From Clostridiaceae bacterium (lineage in GTDB: Bacteria > Bacillota > Clostridia > Saccharofermentanales > DTU023), in contig JAAYEX010000116.1 of NCBI GenBank assembly GCA_012728535.1, positions 1-6,338 of the forward strand: a stretch of DNA of 6,338 nt, in the 5' to 3' direction. Below are positions 1-5,562 of the stretch, piece by piece. The position numbers and the translations under genes were made by a program. The first letter of the stretch is position 1; each line of letters starts with the position of its first letter. The notes beneath the pieces are model-generated. The model ran no database searches and was not told where the DNA came from. It saw nothing but the letters and a program-made list of their open reading frames with translations.

Positions 1-234
1 GTCGGCAACAACTATGCCTCGCAGATGATGTCGGGCTTTCAAGACTATCTCACTCTTTTCCGCGCATCATCCACCTCCAGTGACATCCGCTTTGAACCTA
101 GCAATCAAGAGCATGTTGAGATTATTGAAAGCATTCTCGGAGGAGAAGTTGACCAGGCTTGCAACAACCTGGCAGAACACCTGGCACAGTCTTATGAAGA
201 GTCGATTAAGATTGTAATGAACATGTCCGTTTAG
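1..234 (+). CDS. GntR-family (FadR/FCD-type) transcriptional regulator, C-terminal fragment
   Basis: The frame is open from the first base and ends at TAG 232-234, giving the last 77 residues. The N-terminal winged-helix DNA-binding part lies outside the window. The visible part looks like the end of an all-helical FCD ligand-binding domain: an Arg-rich helix, then NQEHVEIIESILGGEVDQA with His38, then AEHL with His60. This is the usual E/D-H-x2-I-x2-(A/S)-I-x-G-(D/E)-x3-A-x5-H pattern, in which these His residues commonly bind a metal near the effector pocket. FCD regulators usually sense small organic acids or other catabolites and repress neighbouring catabolic operons. The gene converges on the minus-strand operon, so it is a plausible but unproven regulator of it. 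The family call is fairly safe; the effector cannot be read from the sequence. Confidence 0.8.
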   Translation, partial: VGNNYASQMMSGFQDYLTLFRASSTSSDIRFEPSNQEHVEIIESILGGEVDQACNNLAEHLAQSYEESIKIVMNMSV

Positions 235-278
235 GAAACTTTTCGATATCCCATCTATTAAAATTTCCGCCAATTAAG

Positions 279-305
279 AGAAGGCCTGTTTTTGACAGGC
301 CTTCT
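279..305. terminator. Strong hairpin between converging genes, likely bidirectional terminator
   Basis: An 11-bp perfect stem (AGAAGGCCTGT 279-289 with ACAGGCCTTCT 295-305) encloses a 5-base loop. It lies 45 bases after the regulator stop and about 40 bases after the amidohydrolase stop on the other strand, where a shared terminator is expected. No long T-run follows on either strand, so it may act with weak efficiency or need help. Confidence 0.6.
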
Positions 306-317
306 TGAGGAGATAAC

Positions 318-346
318 ATATAAAGGGCTTCCCTACTCCTTTATAT
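318..346 (-). terminator. Hairpin directly after the amidohydrolase stop codon
   Basis: ATATAAAGG (318-326) pairs perfectly with CCTTTATAT (338-346) around an 11-base loop. The stem begins at the base next to the minus-strand stop codon (347-349). It is A+T-rich and not followed by a T-run, so it may protect the 3' end or assist the stronger hairpin at 279-305 rather than terminate alone. Confidence 0.35.
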
Positions 347-1582
347 TTAAAAGTTAAATTCTGTCGTTCTTACATTTTTAACGATGATCTCGCCGTCCTT
401 AATGACATAGGGTCGGTTTGGAGCCTGAGCCATTGCTTCACGGATATTCTGAGCATCGATCACCACAAGATTTGCTGCACAGCCTTCCTCAAGGCCATAA
501 TTATCAAGCTTCATAATCTTAGCAGCGTCATATGTAATCATATCGAAAACCTTCTCCAGTTCAGGAGGGAGGCTCATCTGTGCTGCATGAATTGTTACGT
601 TTGCAACCTGTAGCATATCTGCACTTCCCAAAGGATAGAAAGTATCATTAACACAATCCTGGCCAAAGCTGACATTTACACCGGCTTCCAGCAATTCCTT
701 GACCCGTGTGATACCACGTCTGATGGGCTGCTTGTCATTTCTTCCCTGCAGCATCAGATTGGTCACGGGGTTAGTGATCATGTGGATGCCGGCGCGTGCT
801 ACTTTTTCAATTACATAGGCTGCATAGTGGTCATCATAAGCTGCCAGGGCGCAGGTGTGACCGCAAGTAACCCGGCCTTCCCAACCACGTTTGATGGTTT
901 CGTCTGCCACCATTTCCAATGTGCGGTAGAAAGGATCGTCTGTCTCGTCCACATGCATGTCGATGTCGGCGTCATATTTTTCTGCTAAGTCGAAGCAGAA
1001 TTTGACATGGGCCAGGCTGTCGTCAGGCGTGTTCTCATTGGCAGGCATTCCACCAACAATGTCACAGCCCATTTGCATGGCTTCGTCCATAAGTTTGTCG
1101 CAGCCGGGATCCTTAATGATACCTTCCTGCGGGAAAGCGACTAGCTGCATAGTCATGACATCTTTGTACTTTTCGCGCAGAGCAAGGACGCCCTTCAAGG
1201 GTTTCAAACCACCGACCGTATCGATATCAACATGGGTCCTTATGGCTAAGGTGCCATTCTTAATAGCTGATTCCACCACAAGGCCGGCACGCTCGATAAC
1301 ATCTTCGTCGGTATACTGGCGTTTGCGATCCCAGATAATTTCGATCGCTTCGGTCAGGGTGCCGCTCACATTTTTTCTGACACTGTCCAGAATATTCACT
1401 TTATCCAGGTGAATATGGGGATCAATCAGCGCAGGGACCAAAAGGCTTCCTTCAACATCAATACTTGTATCTGCTGCAAGGTCCAGTCCTTGGCCTATCT
1501 TGCTGATAGTCTTGTCTTCACAGTAAAGGTCCCACAGGCCTTCTTTATTCCTCAATTTACAGTTTTTAATTAATAGCGACAT
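347..1582 (-). CDS. Cytosine-deaminase (CodA)-like metal-dependent amidohydrolase
   Basis: A 411-residue, full-length amidohydrolase-superfamily protein, collinear with E. coli CodA (about 427 aa). It is probably cytosolic: no signal peptide is seen. Expected metal and catalytic residues are present: HIH (H56, H58) in IDPHIHLDK; Q152 in VAFPQEGI (CodA Q156); H210 and catalytic E213 in DMHVDE (CodA H214/E217); H242 in CGHTCA (H246); and D309 in FGQDC (D313). The LQGRNDKQPIRRGITRVKE block also matches CodA. Family members hydrolytically deaminate cytosine, isocytosine, creatinine or related heterocycles. CodA D314, which contacts the substrate, is Cys310 here, CodA W319 is Phe315, and the Asp before that loop's metal ligand is preceded by Gln308 instead of His. 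The substrate is therefore likely not cytosine. It is the last gene of the minus-strand cluster, 120 bases after the [2Fe-2S] subunit. ATG 1582 is preferred because AAGGAGG lies just before it. Confidence 0.88.
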   Translation of the reverse strand: MSLLIKNCKLRNKEGLWDLYCEDKTISKIGQGLDLAADTSIDVEGSLLVPALIDPHIHLDKVNILDSVRKNVSGTLTEAIEIIWDRKRQYTDEDVIERAGLVVESAIKNGTLAIRTHVDIDTVGGLKPLKGVLALREKYKDVMTMQLVAFPQEGIIKDPGCDKLMDEAMQMGCDIVGGMPANENTPDDSLAHVKFCFDLAEKYDADIDMHVDETDDPFYRTLEMVADETIKRGWEGRVTCGHTCALAAYDDHYAAYVIEKVARAGIHMITNPVTNLMLQGRNDKQPIRRGITRVKELLEAGVNVSFGQDCVNDTFYPLGSADMLQVANVTIHAAQMSLPPELEKVFDMITYDAAKIMKLDNYGLEEGCAANLVVIDAQNIREAMAQAPNRPYVIKDGEIIVKNVRTTEFNF

Positions 1583-1586
1583 TTGT

Positions 1587-1593
1587 CCTCCTT
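1587..1593 (-). promoter_or_regulatory. Ribosome binding site that sets the amidohydrolase start
   Basis: AAGGAGG on the minus strand, 4 bases before ATG 1580-1582. It lies inside the longer in-frame reading starting at GTG 1612, which has no Shine-Dalgarno of its own, so the ATG is the real start. Confidence 0.8.
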
Positions 1594-1659
1594 CTTTGCT
1601 CAGTTCCTTCACAATAACTGCAGCTAAAATAATTTTTGCTCCTTCTGCTGAAAGTTGAA

Positions 1660-1681
1660 TCGCCGGAATTGCTTCCAGCGA
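1660..1681 (-). other. Intercistronic RNA hairpin with GCAA tetraloop
   Basis: On the minus-strand transcript, TCGCTGGAA pairs with TTCCGGCGA (nine pairs, one of them G-U) around a GCAA loop, a stable GNRA tetraloop. It lies in the 120-base gap between the [2Fe-2S] subunit and the amidohydrolase. The sequence after it (TTCAACTTTCAGC) has no T-run, so a simple terminator is unlikely. A role in mRNA processing, differential stability or partial termination is an inference. I found no convincing promoter in the gap (1583-1702). Confidence 0.55.
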
Positions 1682-1702
1682 CCCACATTTACAGACAAGG
1701 AG

Positions 1703-2179
1703 TTATTTGCTGTTCAGCTTTTCTGCTGCGTTCTCGATCGCGTTGACAATGGGGATATACCCTGTACAGCGGCAAATATTGCCTGCTACGGCGTCACGAA
1801 TTTCTTCTCTGCTTGCACCCGGGTTCTTCTGCAGAAGAGCATAGGCACTGAGAACAAAGCCCGGAGTACAAAATCCGCACTGGATAGCATCTTCTTCGAT
1901 GAAGCTGGCCTGCAAGTTCTTGCCCAGATCCAGACCTTGCATACCCTCGATTGTCAGGATTGTAGCTCCGTCCATCTGAGGTGCAAGGACCAGGCAGCTG
2001 GAAACCGCTTCACCGTTCATGACTACGGTACAGGCTCCGCATTCTCCGACGCTGCAGCCTTCTTTCGTTCCGGTAAGATGGAGATCGTTTCGAATGACAT
2101 CAATCATGCGCGATCCTGCATCTGTCAGGATTTCGTAATCTTTTCCGTTTACATTAAAATTAAGTTTTATCTTATGCAT
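1703..2179 (-). CDS. Molybdenum hydroxylase [2Fe-2S] subunit (XdhC/CoxS type)
   Basis: A 158-residue protein, the usual length for the free-standing iron-sulfur subunit of xanthine-dehydrogenase-family enzymes. The N-terminal plant-ferredoxin-like domain holds C42-x4-C47-x2-C50 (GCSVGECGAC) and C62. The C-terminal helical domain holds C101-x2-C104 (QCGFCTPG) and C136-x-C138 (ICRCTGY), which bind the second cluster beside the molybdopterin. Its job is to pass electrons from the Mo centre to FAD. It is cytosolic and part of a heterotrimer or dimer of heterotrimers with the two genes before it. Its start overlaps the FAD-subunit stop by 8 bases, so translation is probably coupled. ATG 2179 is chosen over GTG 2188 because AAGGTG is well placed for the ATG only. 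All eight cluster Cys are present, so the subunit looks functional. Confidence 0.95.
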   Translation of the reverse strand: MHKIKLNFNVNGKDYEILTDAGSRMIDVIRNDLHLTGTKEGCSVGECGACTVVMNGEAVSSCLVLAPQMDGATILTIEGMQGLDLGKNLQASFIEEDAIQCGFCTPGFVLSAYALLQKNPGASREEIRDAVAGNICRCTGYIPIVNAIENAAEKLNSK

Positions 2180-3041
2180 CTTGTTCACCTTCGATCAGTT
2201 CTTTCAAAATACGCTCGCTGAGTCGGCGGCACACAGGCTGTTTATAACGTGTCGAGGCACGAACACCGGCAATTTCAGGTATTTTGTCTGAAAGAGAGCG
2301 GGCAACTTTAACAATATCTTCTTCTGTAGGTTTCTTTCCCACCAGCATGTCTGAAATATCAGGGAATAACATGGGCTTGGGGAAAGTCGCTCCTACTGTC
2401 ATCTCAAACTTTGTGACTACGCCTTCAGCATCCAGTTCCAGCAAGGTCGCCATCGTCATGCGTGAAATGGACAATGCCTTCCTGCGTCCAAGTTTGGTGT
2501 AGTTGTAGCGGACGCTCTCAGCCTGCTTGGGCACAAAAACCTTCAAAATCAGATCGCGGTCTCCCAGATTGGTCTTGTAAGGTGCTGCTATTACATCAAG
2601 CAAAGACATTCTTTGCTCTGTACCATCTTTAAGCACCAGAACTTCGGCTTTCAACACTGCCAGAGGAGCAAGAGTATCTGCGGCCGGCGATGCGTTGGCG
2701 ATATTGCCGCCAATAGTCGCATGGTTGCGGATCTGCAATGAACCGACAGACAGAGCTGCTTCAGCCAGAATAGGGGCGTAACGCTTAACCAGGGGTGATT
2801 GAGCAATTTCTTCCTGTTTAGCACAGGCGCCTATCTCTAAGTACCCATCTGTTTCTTTGATCTCGCGAAGGGCTTCCACCTTCAATACATCAATGACCGT
2901 ATGGTCTTTGAAGCGGTGGTCTCTGGCCTGGACGAGAATGTCACTGCCGCCTGCCAGAAGAAGAACGGGTCCTTCAACAGAAGCGACAGCCTGTTCAAAC
3001 TCTTCTAAACTATTTACTTTTAAATAATCACGAAATTTCAT
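2172..3041 (-). CDS. Molybdenum hydroxylase FAD-binding subunit (XdhB/CoxM type)
   Basis: A 289-residue protein of the size of E. coli XdhB (about 292 aa). The first FAD-binding motif is LLLAGGSDILV (residues 28-38). The second is IRNHATIGGNIANASPAADT (about 104-123), the most diagnostic stretch of the family. The C-terminal part from about residue 170 (LILKVFVP, then YNYTKLGRRKALSIS) matches the CO-dehydrogenase flavoprotein C-terminal domain. The subunit takes electrons from the [2Fe-2S] subunit and passes them to NAD+ or another acceptor, which cannot be told from the sequence. Its ATG lies inside the end of the large-subunit gene (14-base overlap) and its stop overlaps the small-subunit start by 8 bases: a tightly coupled trio. 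An upstream in-frame TTG (3092) would extend it by 17 residues with no family support, so ATG 3041 is used. No [4Fe-4S]-type Cys motif is seen, so it is not the 4-hydroxybenzoyl-CoA reductase variety. Confidence 0.95.
   Translation of the reverse strand: MKFRDYLKVNSLEEFEQAVASVEGPVLLLAGGSDILVQARDHRFKDHTVIDVLKVEALREIKETDGYLEIGACAKQEEIAQSPLVKRYAPILAEAALSVGSLQIRNHATIGGNIANASPAADTLAPLAVLKAEVLVLKDGTEQRMSLLDVIAAPYKTNLGDRDLILKVFVPKQAESVRYNYTKLGRRKALSISRMTMATLLELDAEGVVTKFEMTVGATFPKPMLFPDISDMLVGKKPTEEDIVKVARSLSDKIPEIAGVRASTRYKQPVCRRLSERILKELIEGEQDA
2186..2191 (-). promoter_or_regulatory. Ribosome binding site of the [2Fe-2S] subunit
   Basis: AAGGTG on the minus strand, 6 bases before ATG 2177-2179, within the coding end of the FAD subunit. 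It decides the start against GTG 2188, which it would overlap. Confidence 0.6.
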
Positions 3042-5355
3042 CGTCTTCCCCCCATAGTTCTTGTGCGGCCTCAAATACACTGTCGAGGTCAAACGGTAAT
3101 TGTTTAATCATTCCCGGTTTTCCGAGGGCCATATTTACTGCGCAGGTGACTGCTCCGATTCCGGGCTCCAATGAAGGTTCACCCATGGATCTGCCGCCAA
3201 AAGCACTTCTGGGATCAGGGTTTTCCTCAAGCAGGGGCTGGTTGATGTCAGGAACATCAAGTACTGTCGGCAGCAGGTAACCGGAGAAGTTCAGATTCTT
3301 CAAGGCACCTGTCTTCGGGTTGTGGCCTAAGTCTTCAAGCAGGGCCATTCCCTGTGCCATTGCCATTCCGCCGTAGATCTGGCCTTTTAGCAATGTCGGG
3401 TTGATAGCGCGGCCCGGGTCATGGCTTCCGACCATCTTGATTACTTCTACAGTTCCGAGATCAAGGTCAACTTCTACTTCCGCTGCATGACAGGAGTAGG
3501 TATAAGTGAAGAAGGGTGCACCGTAACCTTTTTCCTCATCCCAATTGACGATCGGTACTGTATAGGTACCAACAGTCGTTGGCGTAAGGTTCCAGTGGTA
3601 AGTCCGTTTGACAACTTCATCAAATGACAATTCTTTATCGTCAAACAATACTTTGTCATTTTCAAAGGTGACCGGTCCGATGTCTTCACCATAATCCTTC
3701 TTCAGGCCCTGGACCAGAATATCCTTAAGCTGGTTAGTTGCTTCACGGATGGCACCGCCGCCTAACATGGTACCGCGGGATGCAATACAAGCTCCCGTAA
3801 CCGGTGCTCTGGAAGTATCGGTTTCAGCCATGGTAACCCGCTCAAAGGTGACGCCCAAACCTTCAGCAACCATCTGTTGCTGTGCAGTGCGCATGCCCTG
3901 ACCGAGTTCTACGAGTCCGAGATTTACGTGTACACTGGCGTCCTGCATAACCTCTATCAGGATACGAGCCACGTCGAAACCGTTGCCGTCAGCACCGATA
4001 CTGGCACCTCTCATGGCAACAGCTATACCGACTCCGCGACGAATGCGGCGTTTCGGATCTTTGTTTTCCTCTTTGTATTGTGCGAATTTGCGGTCAAAAT
4101 CAAGCTCCTCAACTGCATTTTCCATGACCTTGAGAATGCTTACTTCGTGGAAATCGAGCACATGGCCGGTTCCGCTTGTATCACCGTTACGCAATAAATT
4201 CTTGCGGCGGAGCTCAGTCGGTGTCAGACCGAGTTTATCAGCGAGTACGTCCATTGTGTTTTCCAGGGCAAAAATAGCCTGGGGTGTGCCGAATCCGCGG
4301 AAGGAACCTGTATGGTTATTGTTGGTCAGAACTCCCGTTGCGGTATAGTGCACGTCGTTCCAACGGTAGGGGCCCGGTCCCAATGTCGCTGTTTTGTATG
4401 AAACAGGAGGAGACATATTCGTATAGGCGCCGGAGTCCATAAGGGCATCACAATGGAGGGCCTTAAGCGTTCCATCGCTATTGGCTCCCACCTTAATATC
4501 GAATTCAATCGGATGACGTTTGTAACTTTCCCTCATCGACTCTTCGCGGGTCAGGACATATTTTGCCGGACGACCGGTTTTCAATGCGACTAAACCGGCA
4601 CGAACAGCCATTGCCTCAGCTGTTTCAATCTTGCCGCCAAAAGATCCGCCTATAGTGCTCGGTCTCATTATGACCTGGGCCATGGGCAGATTTAAAGTTC
4701 TGGCTATTGATATACGAGCATTATAAGGGGCATGTGTTGAACCCTGGATTATCAATTCCGGTCGCATTTTGCTCGGAATTGCGACCACGGCTTCAGGCTC
4801 GATGTAGGCGTGCTCAACAAAATCTGTTTTGTAATTCGCTTCGATCACTACTTCAGATTCCTGTATAGCTTTTTTTGCATCGCCCTTATAGGTGTGAGTC
4901 TCACCACAAATGTTATTGGGACACTCTGGGTTGATCAGCAACTCGCTCTCAAGTCCTTCTTTTGGAGATGTTATCAGGGGCAGGGGTTCATAATCAGCTG
5001 TGACTAAAGCGGCAGCATCATTGGCCTGTTCCTGTGTTTCTGCAGCAACAACTGCAATAACATCACCGAGATAGCGTACTCTATCATAAGCAAGGGGGTA
5101 TTGATCAATGAAAAGCTCACCAATCATGCGCTCTCCGGGTATATCCGCCCCAGTAACGACGCACACAACGCCCGGCATTTGCTTGGCTTCCTCCGTATGT
5201 ACCGCAAGCAATTTTGCAGATGCATACTCACTATAGACGCCCTTAAGGTACACGAGATCCGGCAGACGTATATCTGAACCGAACTCCGCTCTGCCGCTTA
5301 CTTTGGCTTCGGCGTCAATCCTTCCCTTAGATTTTCCGATGGTATGTGTTTTCAT
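3028..5355 (-). CDS. Molybdenum hydroxylase large (molybdopterin-binding) subunit, XdhA/CoxL superfamily
   Basis: A 775-residue protein, the usual length for the separate Mo subunit. The N-terminal a/b hammerhead domain (about 1-130) begins IGKSKGRIDAEAKVSGRAEF. Mo-cofactor motifs follow in order: GGSFGGK (236-242), SFRGFGTPQ (351-359) with E365, LGQGMRT (484-490), SRGTMLGGG (526-534), DPGRAINP (646-653) and the catalytic Glu E726 in MGEPSLEPG (bovine XDH E1261). R353 and F355 of RGFG match bovine R912 and F914. Two substrate-contact positions differ from xanthine dehydrogenase: I243 at E802 and H208 at Q767; K321 probably replaces R880. The enzyme should hydroxylate a heterocycle or aldehyde with water as oxygen source, but xanthine is doubtful. 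It is first in the large-FAD-[2Fe-2S] operon behind a promoter at 5427-5455. ATG 5355 has TGGAGGA upstream; TTG 5403 has none. Confidence 0.95.
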   Translation of the reverse strand: MKTHTIGKSKGRIDAEAKVSGRAEFGSDIRLPDLVYLKGVYSEYASAKLLAVHTEEAKQMPGVVCVVTGADIPGERMIGELFIDQYPLAYDRVRYLGDVIAVVAAETQEQANDAAALVTADYEPLPLITSPKEGLESELLINPECPNNICGETHTYKGDAKKAIQESEVVIEANYKTDFVEHAYIEPEAVVAIPSKMRPELIIQGSTHAPYNARISIARTLNLPMAQVIMRPSTIGGSFGGKIETAEAMAVRAGLVALKTGRPAKYVLTREESMRESYKRHPIEFDIKVGANSDGTLKALHCDALMDSGAYTNMSPPVSYKTATLGPGPYRWNDVHYTATGVLTNNNHTGSFRGFGTPQAIFALENTMDVLADKLGLTPTELRRKNLLRNGDTSGTGHVLDFHEVSILKVMENAVEELDFDRKFAQYKEENKDPKRRIRRGVGIAVAMRGASIGADGNGFDVARILIEVMQDASVHVNLGLVELGQGMRTAQQQMVAEGLGVTFERVTMAETDTSRAPVTGACIASRGTMLGGGAIREATNQLKDILVQGLKKDYGEDIGPVTFENDKVLFDDKELSFDEVVKRTYHWNLTPTTVGTYTVPIVNWDEEKGYGAPFFTYTYSCHAAEVEVDLDLGTVEVIKMVGSHDPGRAINPTLLKGQIYGGMAMAQGMALLEDLGHNPKTGALKNLNFSGYLLPTVLDVPDINQPLLEENPDPRSAFGGRSMGEPSLEPGIGAVTCAVNMALGKPGMIKQLPFDLDSVFEAAQELWGEDDEIS
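3045..3053 (-). promoter_or_regulatory. G-rich ribosome binding site of the FAD subunit
   Basis: GGGGGGAAG on the minus strand just before ATG 3039-3041, inside the last codons of the large subunit. The six-G run is unusual for a Shine-Dalgarno but is the only purine-rich element in position, and supports ATG 3041 over TTG 3092. Confidence 0.5.
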
Positions 5356-5364
5356 GCGATGGTT

Positions 5365-5371
5365 TCCTCCA
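5365..5371 (-). promoter_or_regulatory. Ribosome binding site of the hydroxylase large subunit
   Basis: TGGAGGA on the minus strand, 9 bases before ATG 5353-5355. Spacing is slightly long but normal. The upstream in-frame TTG 5403 lacks any such element. Confidence 0.65.
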
Positions 5372-5426
5372 TAAAACTCTTCGGAGATTTCTCTATTTCC
5401 CAAATGTAACTACTTTCATTGGGTTT

Positions 5427-5455
5427 ATTCTAACTAATTTCCTTATGTATGTCCA
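5427..5455 (-). promoter_or_regulatory. Predicted sigma-70/SigA-type promoter of the molybdenum hydroxylase operon
   Basis: On the minus strand, TGGACA (5450-5455) lies exactly 17 bases before TAGAAT (5427-5432). Each hexamer matches its consensus at 5 of 6 positions. Transcription would start near 5420, leaving a leader of about 65 bases before ATG 5355. It lies in the only long gap between genes of the minus-strand cluster, so the hydroxylase and amidohydrolase may be expressed apart from the PreA-like gene. Confidence 0.6.
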
Positions 5456-5459
5456 CAAG

Positions 5460-5474
5460 CAAATCGTCGATTTG
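5460..5474. promoter_or_regulatory. Perfect 15-base palindrome upstream of the promoter, candidate operator
   Basis: CAAATCGTCGATTTG has two perfect 7-base arms around one central base. It starts 4 bases upstream of the -35 hexamer of the operon promoter (5450-5455). A dimeric regulator such as the GntR/FCD protein at the left edge could bind here, but this is an inference: the site has not been matched to a known operator. Its place just upstream of -35 would suit an activator as well as a repressor. Confidence 0.45.
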
Positions 5475-5562
5475 TATAATATTTAAAACATCCTGACAGG
5501 CACAAAAGTAAATCCGATCAGGTATCAGTTATCGGTATAGGAAATTCAGATTTAATTGATGT

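Noticed and set aside
957..1412. 151-codon plus-strand open frame opposite the amidohydrolase
   Set aside because: It is a Ser-rich shadow of the conserved CodA-like gene, with no family resemblance or ribosome binding site noted.
1583..1612. Ten-residue N-terminal extension of the amidohydrolase from GTG 1612
   Set aside because: There is no ribosome binding site upstream of the GTG, and the extension itself encodes the AAGGAGG that serves ATG 1582. Family proteins begin near the ATG.
1655..2221. 188-codon plus-strand open frame opposite the [2Fe-2S] subunit
   Set aside because: It is antisense to a clear gene with all cluster cysteines, shows no recognisable domain, and has a composition expected of a reverse-strand shadow.
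3042..3092. Extension of the FAD subunit from TTG 3092
   Set aside because: The extra residues lie wholly inside the large-subunit gene and do not resemble the family's N-terminus; ATG 3041 has a purine-rich site before it.
3877..4348. Two overlapping plus-strand open frames opposite the large subunit
   Set aside because: Both are shadows of the conserved Mo-cofactor domain with no recognisable features.
5356..5403. Extension of the hydroxylase large subunit from TTG 5403
   Set aside because: It has no Shine-Dalgarno and the extension contains the TGGAGGA serving ATG 5355; family homology starts just after the ATG.
5523..5536. Tandem heptamers TATCAGT TATCGGT in the intergenic gap
   Set aside because: Only two imperfect copies in an A+T-rich gap, readily explained by chance.
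5491..5560. Possible terminator for the PreA-like gene
   Set aside because: Only weak pairings were found (CCGAT/ATCGG with a 12-base loop; CCTG-A-CAGG with a 1-base loop) and no proper T-run, so read-through into the hydroxylase genes remains possible.
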